This document shows, in pieces, positions 8,448 to 16,520 of a DNA stretch of 64,000 nucleotides. The stretch comes from Pseudoalteromonas sp. DL-6. Lineage in GTDB: Bacteria > Pseudomonadota > Gammaproteobacteria > Enterobacterales > Alteromonadaceae. The notes under the pieces are model-generated. The model was given only the letters and a program-made list of their open reading frames with translations, was not told where the DNA came from and made no database searches. Numbering within the stretch: position 1 is the stretch's first letter; each line of letters begins with the position of its first letter. The DNA is taken from assembly GCF_004328665.1 (NCBI RefSeq), contig NZ_CP019770.1, forward strand, positions 682,001-746,000, read 5' to 3'. The translations under genes and the position numbers were made by a program.

Positions 8448-8900
8448 ATGCAAGTTATTCTACTAGATAAGATCGCTAACCTAGGTGGCCTAGGTGACCA
8501 GGTTGTAGTTAAATCTGGCTTCGCACGTAACTTCCTTTTCCCACAAGGTAAGGCAGTTCCTGCAACTAAAGCAAACATTGAAACGTTTGACGCACGTCGC
8601 GCAGAACTAGAAGCAAAAATCGCTGAACAGTTAACTGCAGCACAAGCACGCGCTGACAAACTTGAAGCATTAGCTGAAGTTACATTGGTATCTAAAGCTG
8701 GTGACGAAGGTAAATTATTCGGTTCAATCGGTACTCGTGACATCGCTGACGCTATCTCAGCTGTTGGTGTTGAAGTTGCTAAATCAGAAGTTCGTTTACC
8801 TCTAGGTACTATCCGTGAGACTGGCGAATTTGACGTTGCAATCGCAGTACACTCAGACGTAACAGCTACTATTAAAGTAATCGTTATTGCTGAAGCTTAA
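8448..8900 (+). CDS. rplI: 50S ribosomal protein L9
   Basis: 150-residue L9. The N-terminal 23S-binding domain reads [19 protein letters not shown] with the conserved [13 protein letters not shown], then the long connecting helix (residues about 42-75) and the C-terminal domain with [11 protein letters not shown]. Length equals the family norm. It is last in the operon and followed by a strong terminator at 8918-8948. Confidence 0.99.
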   Translation: MQVILLDKIANLGGLGDQVVVKSGFARNFLFPQGKAVPATKANIETFDARRAELEAKIAEQLTAAQARADKLEALAEVTLVSKAGDEGKLFGSIGTRDIADAISAVGVEVAKSEVRLPLGTIRETGEFDVAIAVHSDVTATIKVIVIAEA

Positions 8901-8917
8901 TTTTTTAAAATTAAGTT

Positions 8918-8948
8918 AAAAAAACCGTGCTTAGGCACGGTTTTTTTT
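8918..8948 (+). terminator. Rho-independent terminator after rplI
   Basis: CCGTGC (8925-8930) pairs with GCACGG (8935-8940) around TTAG, flanked by a run of A before and eight T after (8941-8948). This is a classic intrinsic terminator ending the ribosomal operon. Confidence 0.92.
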
Positions 8949-9006
8949 GATCAAAATTAAAGGCACTTTCCCCAATAGCTTTGAGCTTGCTAAAAGCAGC
9001 TTGGTT

Positions 9007-9168
9007 ACACCAATCCGCAATAATACTTAATCATTTTGAGGGGCTAAATCAGATGCTAGCTGCATTAAAAACGCCTCATTTAGAACAACTAAATAACGAA
9101 ATTTTTGCCTTGTTATCGACACTATTTTCCTTCCTTAAAATAGCTCACTTCATCAAGCGAATTGATAC
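9007..9168. repeat. Dispersed repeat with ACCAAT/ATTGGT-type ends, copy 1
   Basis: A 160-base element in the gap before the pilin operon begins ACCAATCCGCAATAATACTT and ends GCGAATTGATAC, so its ends are imperfect inverted repeats. A second copy at 62034-62197 shares the start, the GGGGCTAAA block, the CTCATTTAGAACAACT block and the CAAGCGAATT-type end. I recall similar elements as very common between genes of Pseudoalteromonas and relatives. It holds only a spurious short reading frame. Confidence 0.85.
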
Positions 9169-9316
9169 TAATTAATTTACTATTCAGAACTCAGGTTTTT
9201 ATTACTCTCTTATATATACAAACAACCTACCCCATTTAAAAGTTCTTAAAAAAGTTAAACCGCTTTAACTTTAATAAATTCAGTATATTAATTCATTCTG
9301 TTCCTTTTTTGCAATA

Positions 9317-9344
9317 TTGACAAAACTATGGTATGAGCTATATT
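9317..9344 (+). promoter_or_regulatory. Sigma-70 promoter of the minor-pilin operon
   Basis: A perfect -35 box TTGACA (9317-9322) lies 16 bases before TATATT (9339-9344), which puts a start near 9351 and a leader of about 23 bases before pilE. The rest of 9169-9373 is AT-rich and shows nothing else that I can name. Confidence 0.7.
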
Positions 9345-9373
9345 AGTGCTTTATGGTTATAAAAGTTTGATCA

Positions 9374-9802
9374 ATGTTAATAAATTACAACAAAAGAATT
9401 ATTTGTGCTGGGTTTACTTTAGTCGAGCTTTTAATTGTAGTGGCGATTATAGGTATTCTTTACAGCGTTGCGTTGCCTTCGTATCAAAGTTACTTAGAGC
9501 GAAGTCGGCGTGCAGATGTGCAGCAGCAAATATTACAATACAGTGCCACGCTAGAACGAGTTTACTCTCGTAATGGTGGGTACCCTAATGCGTTTGATGC
9601 AGCTGCTAACACTGAATATTATACGTTTAGTTATACACCCACGAATAAAGTAACAGGCGCTACGGCTGATTTTAAAAACAGAGGTTACTCGTTGAAGGCA
9701 ACACCTAAAACAGGATCTGCTCAAGCTGCGGACAGATGTGGGGCATTAATAATTAAGCATGATGGCAGTGTTGAGGCACAAGGCACTGACTGTTGGGAGT
9801 AA
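9374..9802 (+). CDS. pilE: Type IV minor pilin PilE
   Basis: 142-residue prepilin. A short basic leader (about 14 residues) ends in Gly before FTLVELLIVVAIIGIL, the N-methylated hydrophobic helix with Glu5, so PilD would cleave after that Gly. The soluble part has the two late cysteines (about residues 117 and 140, DRCGALI and GTDCWE) that form the D-region disulfide of PilE-type proteins, and YSRNGGYPNA typical of the family. It is first of five overlapping or closely spaced prepilin genes, which together would prime type IV pilus assembly. Confidence 0.88.
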   Translation: MLINYNKRIICAGFTLVELLIVVAIIGILYSVALPSYQSYLERSRRADVQQQILQYSATLERVYSRNGGYPNAFDAAANTEYYTFSYTPTNKVTGATADFKNRGYSLKATPKTGSAQAADRCGALIIKHDGSVEAQGTDCWE

Positions 9803-9807
9803 ATAAA

Positions 9808-10260
9808 ATGCAAAAGTCGCGAGGGTTTACACTCATAGAGCTAAGTGTCGTGCTGAGTATCATTGGTATTTTAGCGACAGTGGCTGTGCCTAGCTTTATA
9901 AAGCAGATTCAACAAGACCGAATAGTAACAACGGCTAACCAATTAATTAGCGTATATAAATATGCACGAAGCGAAGCGGCCAAGCGAGAAGTTAATCTTA
10001 AACTAGTTACTGCAGGTACAAAGTGGCAGGTAGTTAGTTCTGAAAGTGGCTCTGATGAAGTGTTGCGTGAGTTTGTTTCTAATTACTCTAATATAGAAAT
10101 TAACCTACAAGATCGTGAAGTAAAAGCAACAGGTGAAGTATCTGCTGCTGCTACTATATTGGTTAAAGATGGCATTAGCGATACAAAAGATTATTATCTG
10201 TGCATTTTAAAAAGTGGGCAGAGTTGGTTAGCTGATGTGTCTTTAAATGGGTGCGCATGA
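9808..10260 (+). CDS. FimT/GspH-type minor pilin
   Basis: 150-residue prepilin starting MQKSRGFTLIELSVVLSIIG, cleaved after the Gly. The GspH/FimT fold is suggested by the KYARSEAAKRE helix near residue 50 and the closing cysteine pair near the C-terminus (YYLCILKSGQ and LNGCA). An in-frame TTG at 9793 exists, but GGGAG at 9795-9799 fits the ATG at 9808. Its stop overlaps the start of pilV (ATGA at 10257-10260). In known systems FimT/GspH sits in the priming complex, and some FimT proteins bind DNA; that is not shown here. Confidence 0.82.
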   Translation: MQKSRGFTLIELSVVLSIIGILATVAVPSFIKQIQQDRIVTTANQLISVYKYARSEAAKREVNLKLVTAGTKWQVVSSESGSDEVLREFVSNYSNIEINLQDREVKATGEVSAAATILVKDGISDTKDYYLCILKSGQSWLADVSLNGCA

Positions 10261-10661
10261 TGAAGTTGCAAAAAGGCTTTACGTTACTTGAAGTGATGAT
10301 AGCTGTTGTTGTAGCAGGAATTGCATTGTTGGGATTAGCGGCAGCTCAGCTGAAGTCATTGCAGTATGCTACTAATAGTTTTAACTATACGGTATCGTTA
10401 ATTCAGGCTCAAAATACCATAGAGCAAATATGGCCTCATTTATGTACCCTGCAAAAAGATAACCCCGACTTTTTTAATGATGTTGCTTTTAAAGCGTCAT
10501 TAGCTCCACAAATTGCCGATTATAGTTTGTCATTACCGGCTAGTTACGCCAATGAAATGCAAGTCAGTATTTCATGGCAGGATGAGCGTCTAACCGATAA
10601 TGTAATTAATCAAATTACTTTAAATGCAACTTATCCTGACATTAGTGGAGAATGCCCATGA
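10257..10661 (+). CDS. pilV: Type IV pilus modification protein PilV
   Basis: About 134 residues, starting MMKLQKGFTLLEVMIAVVVAG, a class III prepilin signal with Glu5. The AAAQLKSLQYA stretch after the helix is typical of PilV/GspI. The true start is one of the ATG codons at 10257 or 10260; the GTG at 10251 is less likely. It overlaps fimT before it and pilW after it by four bases each, so the genes are translationally coupled. Confidence 0.85.
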   Translation: MMKLQKGFTLLEVMIAVVVAGIALLGLAAAQLKSLQYATNSFNYTVSLIQAQNTIEQIWPHLCTLQKDNPDFFNDVAFKASLAPQIADYSLSLPASYANEMQVSISWQDERLTDNVINQITLNATYPDISGECP

Positions 10662-11179
10662 AAAACTGGCGAGTTGCAAAAGGGTTTACCCTTGTTGAGT
10701 TAATGGTTGCAATGGCTGCAGGCACTTTTTTGCTAGCAGGTGTTAGTTTGTCGTACTCGGCAATAAAAAGTGGTATTCAAGTAAGCAAAGAGCTTGAAAA
10801 TGCACAAGAGGTATTGCGTTACAGTAATACGGTTTTGACAAGAAGTACTAAGCAATCATTTGATTTGCCAGTGGTATCGGCTGACGGAATGACTATTACC
10901 TATACCATGCCAGCTGGAGTGATCACGTGCAATGGTGATGTGTCTAGTGTTGCTGTTGTTGAACGTTACTACTTACAGAACAATAACTTAATGTGTGCGA
11001 AAGATGCAGACACTCCCGAAAGGTTGTTAACGGGCGTAGAGACATTAAGTTTTAGTATCAATAATAATGTGGTTACAGTAAATATTAAGCCGGAGGGATT
11101 ACCTAGGCAGTTTAATAATGCAGTGGAGATGAATATAGCTGTATCTAGCGTTATTTTATCAGGAGTATTCGGCTCATGA
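10658..11179 (+). CDS. pilW: PilW-type minor pilin
   Basis: About 173 residues, beginning MKNWRVAKGFTLVELMVAMAAG with a prepilin cleavage after Gly. PilW/GspJ likeness is seen in position and in the start of the soluble region. I chose the ATG at 10658 because it overlaps the pilV stop as ATGA and GGAG (10647-10650) is well placed; the ATG at 10652 is possible. At 173 residues it is clearly shorter than many PilW proteins (300 or more). It overlaps the next gene by ATGA at 11176. Confidence 0.8.
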   Translation: MKNWRVAKGFTLVELMVAMAAGTFLLAGVSLSYSAIKSGIQVSKELENAQEVLRYSNTVLTRSTKQSFDLPVVSADGMTITYTMPAGVITCNGDVSSVAVVERYYLQNNNLMCAKDADTPERLLTGVETLSFSINNNVVTVNIKPEGLPRQFNNAVEMNIAVSSVILSGVFGS

Positions 11180-12909
11180 AACGTATTAGTGATAAAGGTT
11201 TTACGCTGGTTATAGTCCTTATTTTACTTGGTATTTCAAGTGTTGTTGTGCTGAGTTCATTAAGAGAAAACGTGGTTCAAGAACGATTAAGTGGTAATTT
11301 TCAAAAGAAAATTAATAGTCGCTTGTTGGCTGAAAAAGGTGTTTTTGAACAAGCCCAAGCTATGCAGCAAAAGCTTAACGATGACAGCAGTTTAGATATG
11401 GCTCAGATGGTTGCTGATTCAGGGGTTATAACAGGTACTGGTGAGGTAAGCGATTCAAAGTTTAGCTCATCGGTTGCGATTAATGCCGCGGGTGAAATAG
11501 AAATCACCAGTCAAGGTAGCCGCTATGATGACGACGCGCAAAGTAATTTGGTTGCACGTTATGGGTTTGTGCCGGCATCTCCAGGCTCATTGTTTACTAA
11601 TGCACTAGTAGGGTGTGTTGGCTTAAATTTACGCGGTAGTGGTGTTATAGACAGCTATGATTCTGATTTGGGTACTTATGATGAAACAAACACCAGTGAT
11701 GGTGATGTTGCTACTATTAATGAAGACGCTGATGTAAGTGTGGGCGGTGATTCTATCCGAGGTGACATTAAAGCTACTGGTGTTGTCTACTTACAGAATG
11801 ACGGTATTATTTTAGGTGATATACACTCAAATGGTGGGGTAGAAATTTCTGGCGGCAGAGATACTAGTGTTTTGCGCGTTGAAGGGAATGTTCGAACTCA
11901 AGGCGATTTTTCTTACCAGCGTGGTGGCGGACATATTACAGGGTATGTTCGTGTCAACGGGAATGTTGATATGGCAAGAGGTACTTTTATAGATAATATA
12001 AATGCAGAAGGGCTGGATATATTATATGGTGGCTCCGGAAGTTTTGGCGACAGTGCCCATGCTCAAGGCGGAAGTGCTTACACCGCAGTGCAATTTAATA
12101 TAAACCCCGAAGTTGAGGCTGTCTCTACCTCTGATCCTACTCTTCCTGGGTATGATCCCACTAACCCAGACACTAGCTGCGACCCAATTAATATTCCAGC
12201 ACGGGTTATTAATTTAATTGATGATACTACTAGTTACACTAACTTTACCTTAGGTGGTGGAGATGTTTATGCGTTTGAACCTAAGCAAGGTCAATCAATT
12301 AGTGGCAGCTTTGGTGATTTAACCGCAACAACAGATGAAGTATTCATTTTTAGTGGTTTACCACAAATACCAGCAGATGCAGCACCAAGCGAGTATATTT
12401 TTGGATTTACAGGGTTAAAGCTTTCCAATAATGCTGCCGTGACTATTGATGGTGGCGATGTTGTTTGGGTTGTTGATGGTCAATTTGATATGCAAAACAA
12501 TTCCCAAATAACGGTTAAAGCGGGTAGTAGCTTAACTATTATTACTACTGGTAAATTTAACATTGGGGCATCTGCAAAAGTGATTGTTGAAGATCAGGGG
12601 TTAGCGCCAAGTGGGCATCCCGCTTTTCAGGTGTTTTCTTCTTTTGTTGGCAACGATGGCATATTAATTCAGAGCGATTCACAAATATATGCCGCTATTT
12701 ATGCACCTCTTACCTCGGTTAAACTAACTGGCTCGGGTGCCTTATTTGGTACGGTCCGTGGAGCGTCAATAAACGCAAATGGGGGAAGTGGTATTCACTT
12801 TGATTCGGCGTTATTAAATGCCAATAATAGCCCCGGTGGTAATTTGAAACCTAAAATCGTGTTTTTAGGTTGGTATTACAAAGTGCCAGAGGATGAGCCG
12901 ATTATTTAA
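11176..12909 (+). CDS. Very large PilX-like prepilin with beta-repeat C-terminal region
   Basis: 577 residues. The first 60 residues are PilX-like: KGFTLVIVLILLGISSVVVLSSLRENVVQERLSGN-type helix, lacking Glu5 (Val there). The rest is unlike a normal PilX of under 200 residues: residues about 150-300 are Gly/Asp-rich repeats (GDIKATGVVYL, GDIHSNGGVEI, VRVNGNVDM) suggesting a right-handed beta-stack as in polymer-forming proteins, and residues about 370-560 form a second all-beta region (VWVVDGQFDMQNNSQITV, LTGSGALFGTVRG). It closes the pilin operon, where PilX and PilY1 normally are; pilY1 is absent. I infer a tip-located or adhesive pilin. Confidence 0.78.
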   Translation: MKRISDKGFTLVIVLILLGISSVVVLSSLRENVVQERLSGNFQKKINSRLLAEKGVFEQAQAMQQKLNDDSSLDMAQMVADSGVITGTGEVSDSKFSSSVAINAAGEIEITSQGSRYDDDAQSNLVARYGFVPASPGSLFTNALVGCVGLNLRGSGVIDSYDSDLGTYDETNTSDGDVATINEDADVSVGGDSIRGDIKATGVVYLQNDGIILGDIHSNGGVEISGGRDTSVLRVEGNVRTQGDFSYQRGGGHITGYVRVNGNVDMARGTFIDNINAEGLDILYGGSGSFGDSAHAQGGSAYTAVQFNINPEVEAVSTSDPTLPGYDPTNPDTSCDPINIPARVINLIDDTTSYTNFTLGGGDVYAFEPKQGQSISGSFGDLTATTDEVFIFSGLPQIPADAAPSEYIFGFTGLKLSNNAAVTIDGGDVVWVVDGQFDMQNNSQITVKAGSSLTIITTGKFNIGASAKVIVEDQGLAPSGHPAFQVFSSFVGNDGILIQSDSQIYAAIYAPLTSVKLTGSGALFGTVRGASINANGGSGIHFDSALLNANNSPGGNLKPKIVFLGWYYKVPEDEPII

Positions 12910-12945
12910 AACTCATTTTGTTTTATCATTAAACTTAATAATAAT

Positions 12946-12976
12946 ATAAAGGGACTCAGGTCCCTTTATTTTTTAT
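12946..12976 (+). terminator. Intrinsic terminator after the pilin operon
   Basis: AAAGGGAC (12948-12955) pairs with GTCCCTTT (12960-12967) around TCAG, followed by a T-rich tract (ATTTTTTATTT). It separates the pilin operon from the sigma-factor gene. Confidence 0.85.
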
Positions 12977-13055
12977 TTATTTAAACCTTTCTATTCTTCT
13001 GCGCGTCTAATAAGTTAAATTGCAATTACATAATTATAAATAGGAAAAATTTGCG

Positions 13056-13607
13056 ATGTTAATGGACGCTAATCAGCCAATAACTGATCAAGTGCAGCAA
13101 ATGCTTATTGATCAAGTTAAAAATGGCGACCAGTTAGCCTATAAAGCGCTCTATGACATGCATAAAGCAAAAGTTTATGGCTTATGCCTGAGGCTCATTG
13201 CGGATGAGGGGCATGCGCAAGATGCTACCCAAGAAGTGTTTGTACAAGTATGGAAAAAAATAACGCAGTTTGATGGGCGATCGCAATTTTCCACTTGGCT
13301 TTATAGTGTCGCCAGTAATATTGCTATTAGTTATGTACGTAGGCAAAAACATTGGCTTAATAAAGTAATTAGCTTTGAGCAAAGCGGTATGGATGAACAA
13401 ACTGCAAATGACTGTAACGGACTAAATGGACTGGATAAATTAATTGTTAGGCTGCCTGAGCGAGCAAGAATGGTATTTGTACTGTATGCAGTAGAAGGTT
13501 ACAGGCATGAAGAAATTGCAACCCTATTAGGCATGGCGGTAGGCTCTAGTAAGGCGCAATATCATCGTGCAAGGCAATTATTAAAGCAGTGGTACGAAAA
13601 TGAGTAA
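13056..13607 (+). CDS. ECF-type RNA polymerase sigma factor
   Basis: 183-residue sigma-70 family protein of ECF size. Region 2 lies at about residues 27-95 (DEGHAQDATQEVFVQVWKKITQFDGRSQFSTWLYSVASNIAI, the core- and -10-binding part) and region 4 at about 125-180 (LPERARMVFVLYAVEGYRHEEIATLLGMAVGSSKAQYHRAR, the -35-reading HTH). AGGA ten bases before the ATG supports the start. It overlaps the next gene by eight bases, and that gene has the layout of a membrane anti-sigma factor. With the DUF4097 gene it makes a three-gene module; the signal is unknown. Confidence 0.93.
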   Translation: MLMDANQPITDQVQQMLIDQVKNGDQLAYKALYDMHKAKVYGLCLRLIADEGHAQDATQEVFVQVWKKITQFDGRSQFSTWLYSVASNIAISYVRRQKHWLNKVISFEQSGMDEQTANDCNGLNGLDKLIVRLPERARMVFVLYAVEGYRHEEIATLLGMAVGSSKAQYHRARQLLKQWYENE

Positions 13608-14079
13608 AACAAATTTTGATGACTATTTAAATGAGTCTTTAACCCAGTTAGATAAAAGTATCCCACCAAAAAAAGAACTGTGGGATGGAATTGAGCGCGC
13701 AATAATAGCTAATAATCAACCCTTTATAAATACTAATAAATATTGGCCGAAACTCACCGCTATTGCTGCATGTTTTACCGCGGCTTTAGTGAGTGCGGTG
13801 GTGTTATTTAAAGCACCAGAGGCAAATACCGCTGTGGCAATGAGTGAATTTTTTACTAAGCAAAAACAAAGCTTACTAGTTCAATATCAAAGCCAAGTAG
13901 CATTGACCGATAACTGGCAAGTGCAGTTACAAGAACTTGAAGACGCAGAGCAAGCAATAAAGAAAACACTTGAAAATGAACCGAAAAACAAAGCGCTACT
14001 GTCTATGCTAGCGCAAGTTTATCAACAACAACTCGATTTAATTAACAAGGTGCATGCACCTCGTTGGCAACACATATAG
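13600..14079 (+). CDS. Probable membrane anti-sigma factor
   Basis: 159 residues with a cytoplasmic N-terminal part (about 1-47, with LWDGIERAI like the sigma-binding helix of anti-sigma proteins), one transmembrane segment (about 49-68, LTAIAACFTAALVSAVVLF) and a periplasmic helical/coiled region of 90 residues. No zinc-binding HxxxCxxC motif is present, so it is not a ZAS-type anti-sigma. The role is inferred from the eight-base overlap with the ECF sigma gene and from topology. Confidence 0.7.
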   Translation: MSKTNFDDYLNESLTQLDKSIPPKKELWDGIERAIIANNQPFINTNKYWPKLTAIAACFTAALVSAVVLFKAPEANTAVAMSEFFTKQKQSLLVQYQSQVALTDNWQVQLQELEDAEQAIKKTLENEPKNKALLSMLAQVYQQQLDLINKVHAPRWQHI

Positions 14080-14088
14080 GAGAAATAA

Positions 14089-15027
14089 ATGAAAGCAATA
14101 ATATTAGGGATCGCTTTATTACCCATGGCCGTATTTGCTGGTGAAAAAATAGATCAGCAAATTGAGGTACCCAATGCTGGAGTGATCCATATTGAAAACC
14201 AGCGCGGTGACATTAAAGTAACGGGTTGGGATAAAAACCAGTTTAAAGTAACGGGTGAACTTGATGATAAGGCACAAGGTTATACTCTTAAAACACAAGG
14301 CAATAAAACTCAGTTTATCGTGAAAATGCCTGAACTTTCTAATTGGGATAATAACAACAATGGTTCAACGCTCACTATTTTTATGCCAAAAAGTAGCGCG
14401 CTGGAATTTGTTGGTGTTAATGCGTCGGTAACGGCCAAAGAGTTACAAAAAGGCACTGAAATTGACGTAGTTAATGGGGCTATTACTGTAAATGATCTTA
14501 ATGGTGATATTAAGCTGACCAGTGTAAATGGTGACATCAAGGCAAAAGCACTTAACGGTAAAGTTCAATTTGAAACCGTTAATGGTTCGATTGATGATCA
14601 GCAATCTAGCGGTGAAGTTCGTTTTAGCGCAGTTAATGGCAATATTACATCAAACTCGACGGCCAACGATATTCGCTTAGAAAACGTAAATGGCGATATC
14701 AACTTTAATCTAGATGCCATAAAAGAATTACAAATAAGCACCGTAAATGGCGAAGTTAAGGTGCGAATTAACCGTCTTCTGAGTGATGCTGATGTGAGCT
14801 TTGAATCTGTTAGTGGCAACGCTGCGTTTTATTTCCCTGCTGATTTATCAGCACAATTTGAGGTAGAAGCACACGCTGGCGGTAAAATTGACAACCAGTT
14901 AACTGACGATCAAGTGCAAAAAGCCAAATACGGCCCTGCAAGTGGAATTAAGTTTAATACTAATGGCACAGATGCTAGCGTAGAAATGAATACTATTAGC
15001 GGTGTTATCGAACTTAAACGCCAATAA
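14089..15027 (+). CDS. DUF4097-type exported beta-repeat protein
   Basis: 312 residues with a signal peptide (MKAIILGIALLPMAVFAG). The mature part is a run of short repeats in which VNG recurs about every 18-20 residues (VNGAITV, VNGDIKA, VNGSIDD, VNGNITS, VNGDINF, VNGEVKV), as in DUF4097/DUF2807 beta-helix proteins thought to act at the envelope. An AGGAGA site precedes the ATG. It follows the anti-sigma gene by nine bases, so it is the likely effector or target of this sigma module. No catalytic motif is seen. Confidence 0.83.
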   Translation: MKAIILGIALLPMAVFAGEKIDQQIEVPNAGVIHIENQRGDIKVTGWDKNQFKVTGELDDKAQGYTLKTQGNKTQFIVKMPELSNWDNNNNGSTLTIFMPKSSALEFVGVNASVTAKELQKGTEIDVVNGAITVNDLNGDIKLTSVNGDIKAKALNGKVQFETVNGSIDDQQSSGEVRFSAVNGNITSNSTANDIRLENVNGDINFNLDAIKELQISTVNGEVKVRINRLLSDADVSFESVSGNAAFYFPADLSAQFEVEAHAGGKIDNQLTDDQVQKAKYGPASGIKFNTNGTDASVEMNTISGVIELKRQ

Positions 15028-15052
15028 ACACCCATTTTATTTCAAGTAACAA

Positions 15053-15077
15053 AAAGCAGGAAAAGATTTCCTGCTTT
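15053..15077 (+). terminator. Probable terminator hairpin before dnaB
   Basis: AAAGCAGGAAA and TTTCCTGCTTT are perfect inverted repeats around AGA. The following bases (GCTATTT) are only partly T-rich, so termination is likely but not strong. Confidence 0.55.
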
Positions 15078-15082
15078 GCTAT

Positions 15083-15110
15083 TTGCACAGCCCCGCCAAG
15101 TCGATAGAAT
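15083..15110 (+). promoter_or_regulatory. Possible promoter of dnaB-alr
   Basis: TTGCAC (15083-15088) and TAGAAT (15105-15110) with a 16-base spacer, directly upstream of the dnaB start at 15141. Both boxes match the sigma-70 consensus at most positions. Confidence 0.5.
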
Positions 15111-15140
15111 AGAGCTATTCAATTTTAGTACTGTGAAGTT

Positions 15141-16520
15141 ATGGCCAAACCAGATAAGCAAGTCGACACTCTTAAAGTTCCTCCCCATTCAATAGAAGCT
15201 GAACAATCTGTTTTAGGTGGTTTAATGCTTGATAACCAAGCATTTGATCGCGTAGCTGAACTTGTTGTGTCACAGGATTTTTATACCCGTACCCATAAGC
15301 TTATTTTTGAGGCGATGACAGCACTGGCTGAAATTGGCGATCCAATTGATTTAATCACTATTTCTGAGAGTTTAGAAAAAAATAATCAGTTGTCAGGTAT
15401 TGGTGGATTTGCATATTTAGCCGAAATAGCAAAAAACACCCCAAGTGCTGCTAATATTGACGCTTACGCGAGTATCGTGCGCGAGCGCGCCGTAGTACGT
15501 GAAATGATTGGCGTTGCCAATGAAATAGCCGAAGCAGGTTTTAACCCAGAAGGGCGAACTAGTCACGACTTACTGGATTTTGCTGAAAGTAAAGTATTTA
15601 AAATTGCTGAGCAGCGTACAAAAAGCAGCGATGGTCCGCAAAGCATTCACAATATACTTGAAAAAACCGTTGATAAAATAGAAGAGCTTTATCAATCACC
15701 ACAAGATGGTGTGACCGGTGTGAGTACAGGTTATGCTGATCTTGATAAAATGACCACAGGCTTGCAGCCATCTGATTTAATTATTGTGGCAGCGCGTCCA
15801 TCAATGGGTAAAACCACCTTTGCGATGAACCTTGCTGAACATGCCGCAATGACTCAAGACAAGCCGGTGCTTATTTACTCACTAGAGATGCCCTCAGAAC
15901 AAATTATGATGAGGATGCTGGCGTCCCTTGGCCGAATTAACCAAACCAAAGTACGTACTGGTCAGCTAGATGACGATGACTGGGCGCGCCTTTCATCAAC
16001 CATGGGGTTACTCATGGAGAAAGGCAAAATGTACGTTGATGATGCCTCAGGCTTAACACCTACCGATGTTCGCTCACGTGCGCGTCGTATAGCACGCGAT
16101 CATGGAGGCATTAGTATGATCATGGTCGATTACCTGCAATTAATGCGTGTACCTAGTCTGTCTGATAATCGTACTTTAGAAATTGCCGAAATTTCCCGCT
16201 CACTCAAAGCATTAGCGAAAGAGTTGCAGTGTCCGGTTGTTGCTCTATCGCAGCTTAACCGTACTCTAGAGCAACGTGCTGATAAACGTCCAATTAACTC
16301 AGATTTACGTGAGTCAGGTTCTATTGAGCAAGATGCCGATTTGATCATGTTTATTTATCGTGATGAAGTATACAACGAAGACAGTACTGAAAAAGGCATT
16401 GCCGAAATTATTATCGGTAAACAGCGTAACGGTCCGATTGGTAAAGTGCGCCTAACTTTCCAAGGTCAATTTTCTCGCTTTGATAATTATGCGGGGCCTG
16501 CTGTAGATGATGATTACTAA
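15141..16520 (+). CDS. dnaB: Replicative DNA helicase
   Basis: 459-residue hexameric helicase that unwinds DNA at the fork. The N-terminal primase-interacting domain (PHSIEAEQSVLGGLMLD onward) runs to about residue 170, then the RecA-like ATPase: Walker A ARPSMGKTTF near residue 218, Walker B MIMVDYLQLM near 328, and LRESGSIEQDADLIMF near 388. Length is usual and no intein is present. The stop TAA shares its last A with the ATG of alr (16518-16522), a common dnaB-alr coupling in this group. Confidence 0.98.
   Translation: MAKPDKQVDTLKVPPHSIEAEQSVLGGLMLDNQAFDRVAELVVSQDFYTRTHKLIFEAMTALAEIGDPIDLITISESLEKNNQLSGIGGFAYLAEIAKNTPSAANIDAYASIVRERAVVREMIGVANEIAEAGFNPEGRTSHDLLDFAESKVFKIAEQRTKSSDGPQSIHNILEKTVDKIEELYQSPQDGVTGVSTGYADLDKMTTGLQPSDLIIVAARPSMGKTTFAMNLAEHAAMTQDKPVLIYSLEMPSEQIMMRMLASLGRINQTKVRTGQLDDDDWARLSSTMGLLMEKGKMYVDDASGLTPTDVRSRARRIARDHGGISMIMVDYLQLMRVPSLSDNRTLEIAEISRSLKALAKELQCPVVALSQLNRTLEQRADKRPINSDLRESGSIEQDADLIMFIYRDEVYNEDSTEKGIAEIIIGKQRNGPIGKVRLTFQGQFSRFDNYAGPAVDDDY

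Noticed and set aside
8981..9175. 64-residue reading frame
   Set aside because: It lies within the dispersed repeat at 9007-9168, has no ribosome-binding site and no homologous frame in the second copy.
13182..13400. 72-residue frame opposite the sigma factor gene
   Set aside because: Shadow of region 2 coding sequence.
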